NCBI GenBank assembly: GCA_001781685.1
Contig: MFLZ01000036.1
Span: 1-5,323 of the forward strand
Reading direction: 5' to 3'
Length of the DNA stretch: 5,323 nt
From: Candidatus Kaiserbacteria bacterium RIFCSPLOWO2_01_FULL_54_13
GTDB lineage: Bacteria; Patescibacteriota; Minisyncoccia; Phycocordibacterales; UBA2100
The translations under genes were made by a program, and so were the position numbers. Each line of letters opens with the position of its first letter. Position 1 is the first letter of the stretch. The notes beneath the pieces were generated by a model. That model had not been told where the DNA came from, did not search any database, and saw only the letters and a program-made list of their open reading frames with translations. Below are positions 1-4,779 of the stretch, piece by piece.

Positions 1-73
1 TTGGGGTTGCATTTGCGCACACCATTACAAGCATTAACAGCAAAACGTTTCCAAGCTATTGATTAGAGAACGT

Positions 74-106
74 TGGTATGCTGTCTATGAGAAGGCGTGG
101 TATGCT
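74..106 (+). promoter_or_regulatory. Candidate tandem extended -10 elements upstream of the small membrane protein
   Basis: The nonamer TGGTATGCT occurs twice, at 74-82 and 98-106, 24 bp apart. Each fits an extended -10 box (TG, one base, TATGCT). No convincing -35 lies at the right distance from either, so the call rests on the extended -10 alone. The downstream copy would start transcription near 113 and leave a leader of about 40 nt containing the Shine-Dalgarno at 137-146. The repeat could also be chance. Confidence 0.3.
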
Positions 107-136
107 CACGTCGGCGCCTCAAAACGAGGGCGTCTT

Positions 137-146
137 GGAGGGGAGG
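137..146 (+). promoter_or_regulatory. Strong ribosome binding site that fixes the start at 152
   Basis: GGAGGGGAGG lies 5 nt before the ATG at 152. It is the strongest Shine-Dalgarno-like sequence in the window. It argues for the ATG at 152 over an in-frame TTG at 59, whose 31 extra codons would cover the candidate promoter boxes. Confidence 0.7.
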
Positions 147-151
147 AAGCG

Positions 152-445
152 ATGAGCTACGTCGTCGAGAACCTAATTGCCGCCGCCTCAATCTGGCATC
201 TGGCCATAATTGCCTGGGCTATTGCCGTCGGCGTATTGCTTTTCAGCGGGAAGAACGCCGTTCCGGTTTGGGCGGTGGCAGTCGCCCTAGCCATCGCGAT
301 TGGCCTGGTTTCGTTCTTTTGGTGGGGGGATGTTTCTCGGCAGACGATAAACGACCCCCTACACGTCTGGGGTGTCGTGATGGGTTTCGTTGCCATCGCA
401 GTCGGGATTTTTCTCCCGCTCCCTATAATCCGATGGCGCGGCTGA
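152..445 (+). CDS. Small three-helix integral membrane protein, function unknown
   Basis: This is a 97-residue protein that I cannot assign to a named family. Three hydrophobic stretches are visible, at about residues 13-31, 37-57 and 71-93. They are separated by a short polar turn (SGKN, 32-35) and a longer polar loop (about 59-70, containing GDVSRQTINDP). The C-terminus is short and basic (RWRG). There is no cleavable signal peptide and no catalytic motif. Trp is frequent near the helix ends, as is usual at membrane interfaces. The start is chosen for the strong Shine-Dalgarno at 137-146. It is a single-gene unit: a likely terminator follows 24 bp after the stop, and the next gene converges on it. 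A holin-like or small pilus-type membrane subunit is possible, but nothing in the sequence decides this. Confidence 0.7.
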   Translation: MSYVVENLIAAASIWHLAIIAWAIAVGVLLFSGKNAVPVWAVAVALAIAIGLVSFFWWGDVSRQTINDPLHVWGVVMGFVAIAVGIFLPLPIIRWRG

Positions 446-469
446 GTGTGCCGCATGCTATTCGCGAAT

Positions 470-512
470 GGGACGCGCGGAATTACAATCGTCTGCGCGT
501 CCCCGTCTTTTT
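470..512 (+). terminator. Rho-independent terminator of the membrane-protein gene
   Basis: GGGACGCGC (470-478) pairs perfectly with GCGCGTCCC (495-503). The stem can extend inward by three more pairs, one of them G-U, leaving a 10-nt loop. After CGTC comes a run of five T (508-512). The T-run begins four bases past the stem, so this may be weaker than an ideal terminator. Confidence 0.6.
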
Positions 513-531
513 CGATATTGCAAAATTGACG

Positions 532-572
532 AAAAAAATCTCGCCCGGCGCGGTTATGTAACCGCACCGGGC
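532..572 (-). terminator. Rho-independent terminator of the Arg/Cys-rich protein gene
   Basis: On the minus strand a 13-bp stem (572-560 with 555-543, loop ACAT) is followed, after GAGA, by seven T (538-532). The single imperfect position is a tolerated G-U pair in minus-strand RNA but a C-A mismatch in plus-strand RNA. Both this and the T-run show that it works for the minus-strand gene, which ends 30 bp away at 602. Confidence 0.85.
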
Positions 573-601
573 ATGAGTGAGAACGTACCTCCGGGGCACG
601 T

Positions 602-1042
602 TTACTTGTCGTACCACACCAGAAGTTCAAGGTTCGGTGGGATGTGCGTGGGACAGCGACGTAGTTTGCTGTAGCCCCGTATTCGCACGAAACGCATGCC
701 GCATTTGTGATGATCGTCCACATCAAAATCGCATGCCTGCCATTCTTTCGCAGCGCATTTCGGTTTCATGCTTCTCGCCGTCTCGAGGGAAACAGCTTCT
801 TCGAGTGTCTCCGAGGCCACCCATTTTCTTGGCACTTCTTCGGCCGCACGTTTTTTCTCGGACTTTAGGCGGTTCTCGGTTGCTGCGACGGGAGATGTTC
901 TGCCCGAAGCAAGGTTAGCGAACTCGTCGATATCGCCATCAAGTGGTGTCGATTCCGACAAACCGACTTCTGTGACCGGATCCGCAGGGTCTGCCGCGAC
1001 GCGTCGGCGGCGTCCCTTTCTGCCAAAAGTCAAGGATTTCAT
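602..1042 (-). CDS. Unrecognised 146-aa protein: Arg-rich N-terminus, Cys/His-rich C-terminus
   Basis: I do not recognise the family. Residues 1-14 are strongly basic (GRKGRRRR). Residues 18-50 are acidic, Pro/Ser/Thr-rich and probably disordered. Residues 52-90 look helical and charged (RLKSEKKRAAEEV, then SETLEEAVSLETAR). The C-terminal 50 residues carry four Cys (96, 104, 114, 130) and His at 111, 112 and 133, compatible with a metal-binding knob; the spacing C-x7-C-x9-C-x15-C-x2-H matches no zinc-finger class I know. The start at 1042 is preferred over an upstream in-frame GTG at 1090 because AGGGAGGG lies 4 nt before this ATG. It lies 81 bp downstream of dprA on the same strand, so it may be read through from dprA or have its own weak promoter. 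A clear terminator follows it. A nucleic-acid-binding role is only a guess from the basic tail and possible zinc site. Confidence 0.65.
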   Translation of the reverse strand: MKSLTFGRKGRRRRVAADPADPVTEVGLSESTPLDGDIDEFANLASGRTSPVAATENRLKSEKKRAAEEVPRKWVASETLEEAVSLETARSMKPKCAAKEWQACDFDVDDHHKCGMRFVRIRGYSKLRRCPTHIPPNLELLVWYDK

Positions 1043-1046
1043 TTTT

Positions 1047-1054
1047 CCCTCCCT
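1047..1054 (-). promoter_or_regulatory. Ribosome binding site deciding the start at 1042
   Basis: On the minus strand AGGGAGGG is followed by AAAA and the ATG at 1042-1040. This purine-rich Shine-Dalgarno at close spacing supports the shorter 146-residue product. Confidence 0.65.
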
Positions 1055-1088
1055 GGTGCTTACTCGACAGTAGCGCTGCCTGTGCACC

Positions 1089-1097
1089 ACGTTAGCA
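1089..1097 (-). promoter_or_regulatory. Weak candidate extended -10 between dprA and the downstream gene
   Basis: TGCTAACGT reads on the minus strand as TG, one base, TAACGT. It would start transcription near 1082, about 40 nt before the ATG at 1042. No good -35 is present. It is reported because it resembles the extended -10 boxes elsewhere in the window and because no terminator separates dprA from this gene. Confidence 0.25.
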
Positions 1098-1123
1098 TGG
1101 CCTTCGTAGGAGCGCTAAGAGAC

Positions 1124-1990
1124 TCAGAGCACCCTGACAATCCCGAGCTCTTCTACTATCAATCCTTTGATTTCCATCGCCGATAGGAGGACGTTTGCTT
1201 CCGTTATCGGGAGCTCTAAGGCCCCAATGAGTTCGTCGCGCGAGAGCGGGGACTTGATGATGTCGATCACGCGCATCTCTTCCTCCGAGAGGTCGGTGCG
1301 GAGCGAAGTGAGCGACTCCGCGCTCTCGCGCTTCGCGATACCGAGCGCGACAAGAATATCTTCGGGTGAGGTAACGGGTGTTGCACCGAGGCGGAGGAAC
1401 TGGTGCGTGCCCTTGCTCTCTTCGCTGAATATCGAACCGGGGACTACGAGGAGCTCGCGATTGTATTCCACAGTGAGGCGCGCGGTGATGAGGCTGCCAG
1501 AGAGCTCTTTCGCTTCAATTATTAACGTGGCGCGGGAGAGGCCTGCCATGATCCTGTTTCGCTTCGGGAATGTCCAATCGGCGGCTTTCGTATCCGGTTC
1601 TTCTTCGGAAAGGAGCGCGCCACCTGCTTTCAAGATCTCGCGTGCGAGCCCGACATTAGCGCGCGGATAGAGCGTATCCCAACCCAAGCCGCTCCCAGGC
1701 ACGGCGACTGTCGGAAGTCCGACTTCAAGCGCCGCCCTGTGCGCGGCCGCGTCCGCTCCATACGCGAGTCCCGAAACGATGACGATTGGATAGCCACGCA
1801 GGCTCTCGACGAGGTGCTTGCACACCGCGATGCCGTAGGGCGTGAGCGCGCGGCTGCCGACCACCGTGAGCCATGCGTGGTCGGTACTCGGAAGCTCCCC
1901 GCGTATGTAGAGTTTTTTCGGCGGGTCTGAAATCTGCTGGAGAAGAGGAGGGAATTCTTGTGGGGAGAGCAATTTGAGCTCGTCTTTCAT
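1124..1990 (-). CDS. dprA: DNA-processing protein DprA (Smf), short form
   Basis: DprA binds single-stranded DNA entering the cell and loads RecA on it during natural transformation; many non-competent bacteria also keep it. The 288-residue product has the Rossmann-like DprA core. Visible motifs are VGSR at 44-47, SGLAYGAD at 73-80, the loop YPRAN at 108-112, LLSEEEP at 126-132, FPKRNRIMAGLS at 141-152, IIEA at 157-160, SGSLITA at 164-170 and VPGS at 183-186, with GTHQFLRLGA (194-203) as the usual G-T-x-x-L-I-x-x-GA segment. Residues about 234-288 look like the C-terminal winged-helix (DML1-like) domain. The N-terminal SAM domain of longer homologues is missing; only about 40 residues precede the core. 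The start fits either leaderless transcription or the AGGA seven bases upstream. It is divergent from serS with a 14-bp gap, and the Arg/Cys-rich gene follows. Confidence 0.95.
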   Translation of the reverse strand: MKDELKLLSPQEFPPLLQQISDPPKKLYIRGELPSTDHAWLTVVGSRALTPYGIAVCKHLVESLRGYPIVIVSGLAYGADAAAHRAALEVGLPTVAVPGSGLGWDTLYPRANVGLAREILKAGGALLSEEEPDTKAADWTFPKRNRIMAGLSRATLIIEAKELSGSLITARLTVEYNRELLVVPGSIFSEESKGTHQFLRLGATPVTSPEDILVALGIAKRESAESLTSLRTDLSEEEMRVIDIIKSPLSRDELIGALELPITEANVLLSAMEIKGLIVEELGIVRVL

Positions 1991-2005
1991 GATATTATCC
2001 TAGCA
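1990..2005. promoter_or_regulatory. Symmetric bidirectional extended -10 promoter for leaderless dprA and serS
   Basis: On the + strand TGATATTAT (1990-1998) is an extended -10 box followed by exactly 6 nt and the serS ATG at 2005. On the minus strand TGCTAGGAT (2005-1997) is another, followed by exactly 6 nt and the dprA ATG at 1990. The two overlap and are 7/9 identical when aligned by symmetry. At 6-nt spacing each would start transcription at the A of its start codon. No -35 is placed well for either. serS has no Shine-Dalgarno; dprA has only AGGA, which is part of the promoter box. Confidence 0.6.
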
Positions 2006-3294
2006 TGCTCGATATCAAGTTTGTCCGGGAAAATAAGGACATTGTTGCTGCGGGAGCGAAGAAAAAGCGTATCGAGGTAGACCTCGACAAGCTCTTAGTA
2101 CTCGACGACAAGCGGCGCGCGCTGCAGGCGAAGATAGACGAGAAACGTGCCGAGCAAAATACCGCGTCGAACGCGATAGCTGCGGCAAAAAGCGAGGAAG
2201 AGAAGCAAAAGGTTATCGCTCGGATGCAGGAAGTAAAGGAAACTCTTCGGCTCGAAGAGGAATCCATGCAAGAGATTCTCAAGGAGTGGCGGACACTGAT
2301 GGTCATGGTGCCCAACGTTCCGGATATTTCTGTGCCGGAAGGGGATTCGGACGCGGATAACAAAGAGGTGCGTACGTGGGGTGAAGTCCCGAAGTTCGAC
2401 TTCGAACCCAAGAGCCACACGGAGCTCCTTCTCATGCACGACATGGCAGACTATGAGCGAGGTGCGAAAGTCGCCGGTTTTCGCGGCTACTTTCTCAAAA
2501 ATGATGGAGCGCGGCTTGTATGGGCTCTCGAGCGGTTCGTGCAAGAATGGTTTGCCGATAAGGGTTTTGTCCCCATGATCGTACCCTCGCTCGTGCGTCG
2601 CGAGAGCTTCGTCGGCACCGGCTACTTGCCGCAGAGCGAGGAAGATCTCTACAAGACGCAGGACGGCGAGTATCTCGCCGGGACCGCGGAAGTGGCGACG
2701 ATGGGATACTACATGGACGAGACGCTCGAGAAGAAAGATTTGCCGCTCAAGTTCTTTTCGTTTTCTCCATGTTTTCGTAGAGAGGCGGGAAGCCACGGCA
2801 AAGATACCAAGGGAATATTTAGGATTCACGAGTTCCAGAAGTATGAGCAGGTAATTCTCTGCGAAGCGAATCACGAGGAATCGGTACGTCTTCATGAGGA
2901 AATTACCACAAATGCAGAAGAGCTCTTGCAGGAGCTTCAACTTCCCTACCGTGTTGTCGTGAATTGCGGAGCCGATCTAGGGCTAGGGCAAGTGAAGAAG
3001 TACGACATCGAAGCGTGGATGCCGAGCGAGAAGAAATATCGCGAGACACATTCCTCTTCGTATTTCCACGATTTTCAGACGCGTCGCCTCAATATCCGCT
3101 ACCGCGACCCCGACGCTTCGGTCGGGGCAGGCGGAACGCTCCGCTATGCGCATTCGCTCAACAATACTGCGCTCGCGACGCCGCGCATTCTTTGCCAGAT
3201 CGTCGAGAACAACCAGCGCGCTGACGGTTCGATAACAATTCCGGAGGCGCTCCGGAGCTATATGGGTAAAGATGTCGTCTCGAGGAATCGTTGA
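2005..3294 (+). CDS. serS: Seryl-tRNA synthetase
   Basis: This cytosolic class II enzyme joins serine to tRNA-Ser using ATP. The 429-residue length is normal for a bacterial SerRS. Residues about 28-103 form the long charged antiparallel coiled-coil arm that grips the tRNA variable arm. The catalytic domain follows. It holds the serine-binding TAE loop at 227-229 (LAGTAEV), motif 2 at about 254-282 (SPCFRREAGSHGKDTKG, then FRIHEFQKYEQ), the signature KKYDIEAWMPS at 331-341, the DFQTRRLNIRYRD segment at 356-368, and motif 3 at about 378-404 (TLRYAHSLNNTALATPRI, then ENNQ) with the ATP-binding Arg 394. All key residues I can check are present, so it should be active. No Shine-Dalgarno precedes the ATG, which fits leaderless initiation. 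Its last 23 bp overlap the next gene. The divergent neighbour is dprA. Confidence 0.97.
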   Translation: MLDIKFVRENKDIVAAGAKKKRIEVDLDKLLVLDDKRRALQAKIDEKRAEQNTASNAIAAAKSEEEKQKVIARMQEVKETLRLEEESMQEILKEWRTLMVMVPNVPDISVPEGDSDADNKEVRTWGEVPKFDFEPKSHTELLLMHDMADYERGAKVAGFRGYFLKNDGARLVWALERFVQEWFADKGFVPMIVPSLVRRESFVGTGYLPQSEEDLYKTQDGEYLAGTAEVATMGYYMDETLEKKDLPLKFFSFSPCFRREAGSHGKDTKGIFRIHEFQKYEQVILCEANHEESVRLHEEITTNAEELLQELQLPYRVVVNCGADLGLGQVKKYDIEAWMPSEKKYRETHSSSYFHDFQTRRLNIRYRDPDASVGAGGTLRYAHSLNNTALATPRILCQIVENNQRADGSITIPEALRSYMGKDVVSRNR

Positions 3295-4273
3295 TCTGCG
3301 CAAGCGCAAGCCCGGCTTCTCTCTGCAGGGGGGCATGCGTCCGCTTGCGCTTCGGGAACCGCAGAAGCGGCCGACGCTGCGCGCGCGCCGAAGGCGCGCG
3401 CGCACACTCATCGCGCTTCTTTTCGCATCTCTCGTTGCGGCTGCTGTCTATGGCGTAAGTCTCGCCTCGTACCTTCCGCGGTTTTCTATACAGAGTGTCG
3501 AAGTGCAAGGAGCGAAGGAGATTCGCACGAATCTGGTACGCGTCTACGTCGAGACAGTACTCTACAGTGGCGCGCATTCTCTCTTCTCGCGGGCGAACAT
3601 ATTTCTCTACCCGCGCATGGAGATCGAAAGCGCAGTGAGAGAATATTTTCCACGCATTGAGAGTGTGCACGTTTCTCGCGGGTCGCTTCTCGCCACCGCG
3701 GTCATCGTCTCGATACGAGAGCGCGAGGCGTTCGCCCGCTGGTGCGCGATTTCGGAATCAGGCTTTACTGGGGAGCGAGTCGAGTCGTGCTATGTAATGG
3801 ATAGGAGCGGCCTCGTCTTCGCCCCGTTAGAGGTAAGACCCGAGAGCGGTCTGCCAGCTGGAGCTGGACCTCTAACGGGGTTCGCTCCCGTGGGGGCGGC
3901 GACGGCGGGATTCGCGACGCCCTACATTTTCCGTGGCGGATTCTCTACCACGTCGTCTCCCATAGGGGGAGCGTACTTGCCAGGAACATTTGCAGGTGTC
4001 TCGGCGCTCCTTGAGCGGCTTGGGCAAGCGGGGTTCAATGCTCTTTCAATATCTGCCGAAGGAGAGCAGGATTTCTCTATTGCGCTTGCGCGGGGCTTCG
4101 AGCTACGCGCCTCATTTGGTGCCGACGTGAGCGCGCTTGTGAAGAACCTCGAGCTCGTGCTCTCCTCCGAAACCCTGCGCGGCAAGGAAGACGAGCTCGA
4201 ATACGTCGACCTCAGATTCGGCAACAGAGTGTATTACAAACTGAGGGGCGGGGAGCAGCGAAGCGCTGAATAG
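3272..4273 (+). CDS. ftsQ: Cell-division protein FtsQ (DivIB-like, POTRA domain)
   Basis: FtsQ/DivIB is a single-pass membrane protein that links early and late divisome proteins and recruits FtsL/FtsB. The 333-residue product has a very basic cytoplasmic tail (1-44, RARRRRAR at 37-44), one membrane helix at about 45-67, and a POTRA-like domain at about 71-150 that begins SIQSVEVQGAKEI, as FtsQ POTRA domains do. It then has a beta domain ending in LEYVDLRFGNRVYYK (309-323), a typical FtsQ C-terminal strand. Residues 183-206 are a foreign-looking insert encoded by a DNA palindrome. The region from there to about 237 is Gly/Ala/Pro-rich. The ATG at 3272 lies inside the serS end and lacks a clear Shine-Dalgarno, suggesting translational coupling. 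An alternative ATG at 3335 has AGGGGGG, but only one base away. A terminator begins 5 bp after the stop. Family assignment rests on architecture and the two end motifs, as FtsQ is poorly conserved. Confidence 0.85.
   Translation: MSSRGIVDLRKRKPGFSLQGGMRPLALREPQKRPTLRARRRRARTLIALLFASLVAAAVYGVSLASYLPRFSIQSVEVQGAKEIRTNLVRVYVETVLYSGAHSLFSRANIFLYPRMEIESAVREYFPRIESVHVSRGSLLATAVIVSIREREAFARWCAISESGFTGERVESCYVMDRSGLVFAPLEVRPESGLPAGAGPLTGFAPVGAATAGFATPYIFRGGFSTTSSPIGGAYLPGTFAGVSALLERLGQAGFNALSISAEGEQDFSIALARGFELRASFGADVSALVKNLELVLSSETLRGKEDELEYVDLRFGNRVYYKLRGGEQRSAE
3378..3404 (+). other. Perfect 12-bp CG-repeat hairpin inside ftsQ
   Basis: TGCGCGCGCGCC (3378-3389) and GGCGCGCGCGCA (3393-3404) are exact reverse complements around a GAA loop. 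The mRNA hairpin would be extremely stable. It sits about 106 nt into ftsQ and encodes the Arg cluster before the membrane helix. No T-run follows, so it is not an ordinary terminator. The arms are alternating CG, a sequence type that favours Z-DNA. Codon choice for Arg/Ala in a GC-rich gene may be the whole cause. Confidence 0.7.
3818..3889 (+). repeat. Palindromic insert in ftsQ, flanked by short direct repeats
   Basis: CCCCGTTAGAGGT (3822-3834) and ACCTCTAACGGGG (3868-3880) are perfect 13-bp inverted repeats. Between them sit two further hairpins almost end to end: AGACC/GGTCT (3836-3840 with 3848-3852) and CCAGC/GCTGG (3854-3858 with 3863-3867, loop TGGA). Together they make a three-way junction with hardly any unpaired bases. 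TTCGCCCC (3818-3825) and TTCGCTCC (3881-3888) form a near-direct repeat, encoding Phe-Ala-Pro on both sides. Repeat to repeat is 63 bp, exactly 21 codons, so the frame is kept. This looks like a small mobile palindromic element inserted in a coding sequence. No second copy is in this window, so its repeat nature is inferred. Confidence 0.6.
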
Positions 4274-4278
4274 AAGAA

Positions 4279-4310
4279 GCGGGCGGCACGTAGTGTCCGC
4301 CCGCAGTTTT
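4279..4310. terminator. Bidirectional hairpin terminator between ftsQ and the convergent gene
   Basis: GCGGGCGG (4279-4286) pairs with CCGCCCGC (4297-4304), with CAC/GTG able to pair inside the loop. On the + strand AGTTTT follows; on the minus strand TTCTTCTATT follows. It starts 5 bp after the ftsQ stop and lies about 20 bp past the stop of the minus-strand gene, so it can serve both. The T-runs are modest on each side. Confidence 0.7.
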
Positions 4311-4312
4311 GT

Positions 4313-4349
4313 GCGGAGGGGAGCATGGTCAGGTCCCTCCGCCTATTTT
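4313..4349 (+). terminator. Second hairpin terminator in the ftsQ direction
   Basis: GCGGAGGG (4313-4320) pairs with CCCTCCGC (4335-4342), followed by CTATTTT. It lies in tandem behind the first hairpin. The last codons and the stop of the minus-strand gene fall inside it. On the minus strand an A-rich stretch, not T, follows, so it should act only on + strand transcription. Confidence 0.5.
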
Positions 4350-4622
4350 AATGTGGTGCGCTTGCCTCCGCCGGCTTTCTTCTTCGAGCCGTGCCTGTGC
4401 CCATTCACGCACCTCTTGGGACAAGTGCATCCCAACGAATCTCCTCGATCTCCAACTGCCCCGGAGGAGAATCAGCGCGAGCTTTTTATCTCGCTCGAGC
4501 GTGAACAGGTTGGGCAACCCGAGGCGAAGCGCCATCAGCGCTGAGCGGGCTCGCGGGCCGCGATCGCTCGTGATCTTGAGCGCGTCGTCGATGAGGAAAT
4601 CGAGAACGTATTGTTGTTGCAT
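4329..4622 (-). CDS. Unrecognised basic 97-aa protein of the divergent pair
   Basis: I do not recognise a family. The 97-residue product is predicted mostly helical and very basic: an N-terminal segment QYVLDFLIDDALKI (4-17), an Arg-rich middle (RGPRARSALMALRLGL, 21-36), a hydrophobic strand-like stretch KLALILLRG (47-55), then a charged amphipathic helix (about 68-86, EVREWAQARLEEESRRR) and a Gly-rich tail. There is no signal peptide, Cys or membrane helix. The start at 4622 is chosen because GTGGGGAA lies just upstream and because a good minus-strand promoter ends about 27 nt before it. The frame stays open to 4922, but that extension would run through both promoters. It converges on ftsQ and is divergent from the ParB-like gene. 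A small DNA- or RNA-binding protein is possible from charge alone. Confidence 0.55.
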   Translation of the reverse strand: MQQQYVLDFLIDDALKITSDRGPRARSALMALRLGLPNLFTLERDKKLALILLRGSWRSRRFVGMHLSQEVREWAQARLEEESRRRQAHHIKIGGGT

Positions 4623-4646
4623 ATCATTCCCCACTTTTCTGCCGCA

Positions 4647-4686
4647 CCTTGTGTCACCATACCCCCCACGCATAGAGGTGACAAGG
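4647..4686. promoter_or_regulatory. Dyad overlapping the minus-strand promoter, candidate operator
   Basis: CCTTGTGTCACC (4647-4658) and GGTGACAAGG (4677-4686) are inverted repeats, ten pairs with a two-base bulge in the left arm. The right arm covers the -35 box and the left arm covers most of the -10 box of the minus-strand promoter. Such a position suits a repressor site, or an RNA/cruciform structure. The binding protein is unknown; the adjacent ParB-like protein is an obvious candidate by position only. Confidence 0.4.
4656..4684 (-). promoter_or_regulatory. Promoter of the 97-aa protein gene
   Basis: On the minus strand TTGTCA (4684-4679) is separated by exactly 17 bp from TATGGT (4661-4656). 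The -35 matches the sigma-70 consensus at five of six positions, the -10 at four of six. Transcription would start near 4649, leaving a leader of about 27 nt with a Shine-Dalgarno-like GTGGGGAA before the ATG at 4622. Confidence 0.6.
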
Positions 4687-4696
4687 AGCGTGGAAC

Positions 4697-4743
4697 AATT
4701 CTCAGATATTTTGTTATTCCTATATTCTTGAGAATTTGAGAAT
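4697..4743. repeat. TTGAGAAT repeats in an AT-rich patch of the divergent intergenic region
   Basis: TTGAGAAT occurs twice in direct tandem at 4728-4735 and 4736-4743. An inverted copy, AATTCTCA, lies at 4697-4704 and is an exact 8-bp inverted repeat of 4729-4736. ATTCTTGAGAAT at 4724-4735 is itself palindromic at ten of twelve positions. The 24 bp between the inverted arms (4705-4728) is strikingly AT-rich compared with the surroundings. The arrangement between two divergent promoters suggests protein-binding sites. Confidence 0.45.
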
Positions 4744-4779
4744 GAAACCAGAGCAGAGGACATGTGGATTTTCCAGCTC

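Noticed and set aside
157..726. Minus-strand 189-codon frame covering the membrane-protein gene
   Set aside because: It runs through two hairpin terminators and opposite to a gene with a strong ribosome binding site; there is no plausible start signal.
1974..1979. TTGAGC as a -35 box for serS
   Set aside because: It is only 13 bp from the -10 at 1993-1998, too close for a normal promoter. Pairing it with TATCCT (1996-2001) would start transcription inside serS.
2095..2940. Minus-strand 281-codon frame
   Set aside because: It lies wholly inside serS, whose motifs are certain, and shows no family features. It is an antisense shadow.
3822..3880. Cloverleaf-like folding suggested a tRNA-like or small structured RNA gene
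   Set aside because: The stem lengths (13, 5, 5), the missing anticodon arm, the missing TTCGA-type T loop and the unbroken ftsQ frame through it do not fit a tRNA. A palindromic insert explains it better.
4309..4731. Plus-strand reading frame of 140 codons
   Set aside because: It begins in the terminator region, has no ribosome binding site, and its Arg/Ser/Cys-rich composition is that of an antisense frame of the minus-strand gene.
4763..4771. DnaA-box-like TGTGGATTT near AT-rich repeats and a ParB-like gene, suggesting an origin
   Set aside because: Only one box is present, with two mismatches, and no dnaA, dnaN or parA is nearby. The AT-rich patch is better explained as a promoter/operator region.
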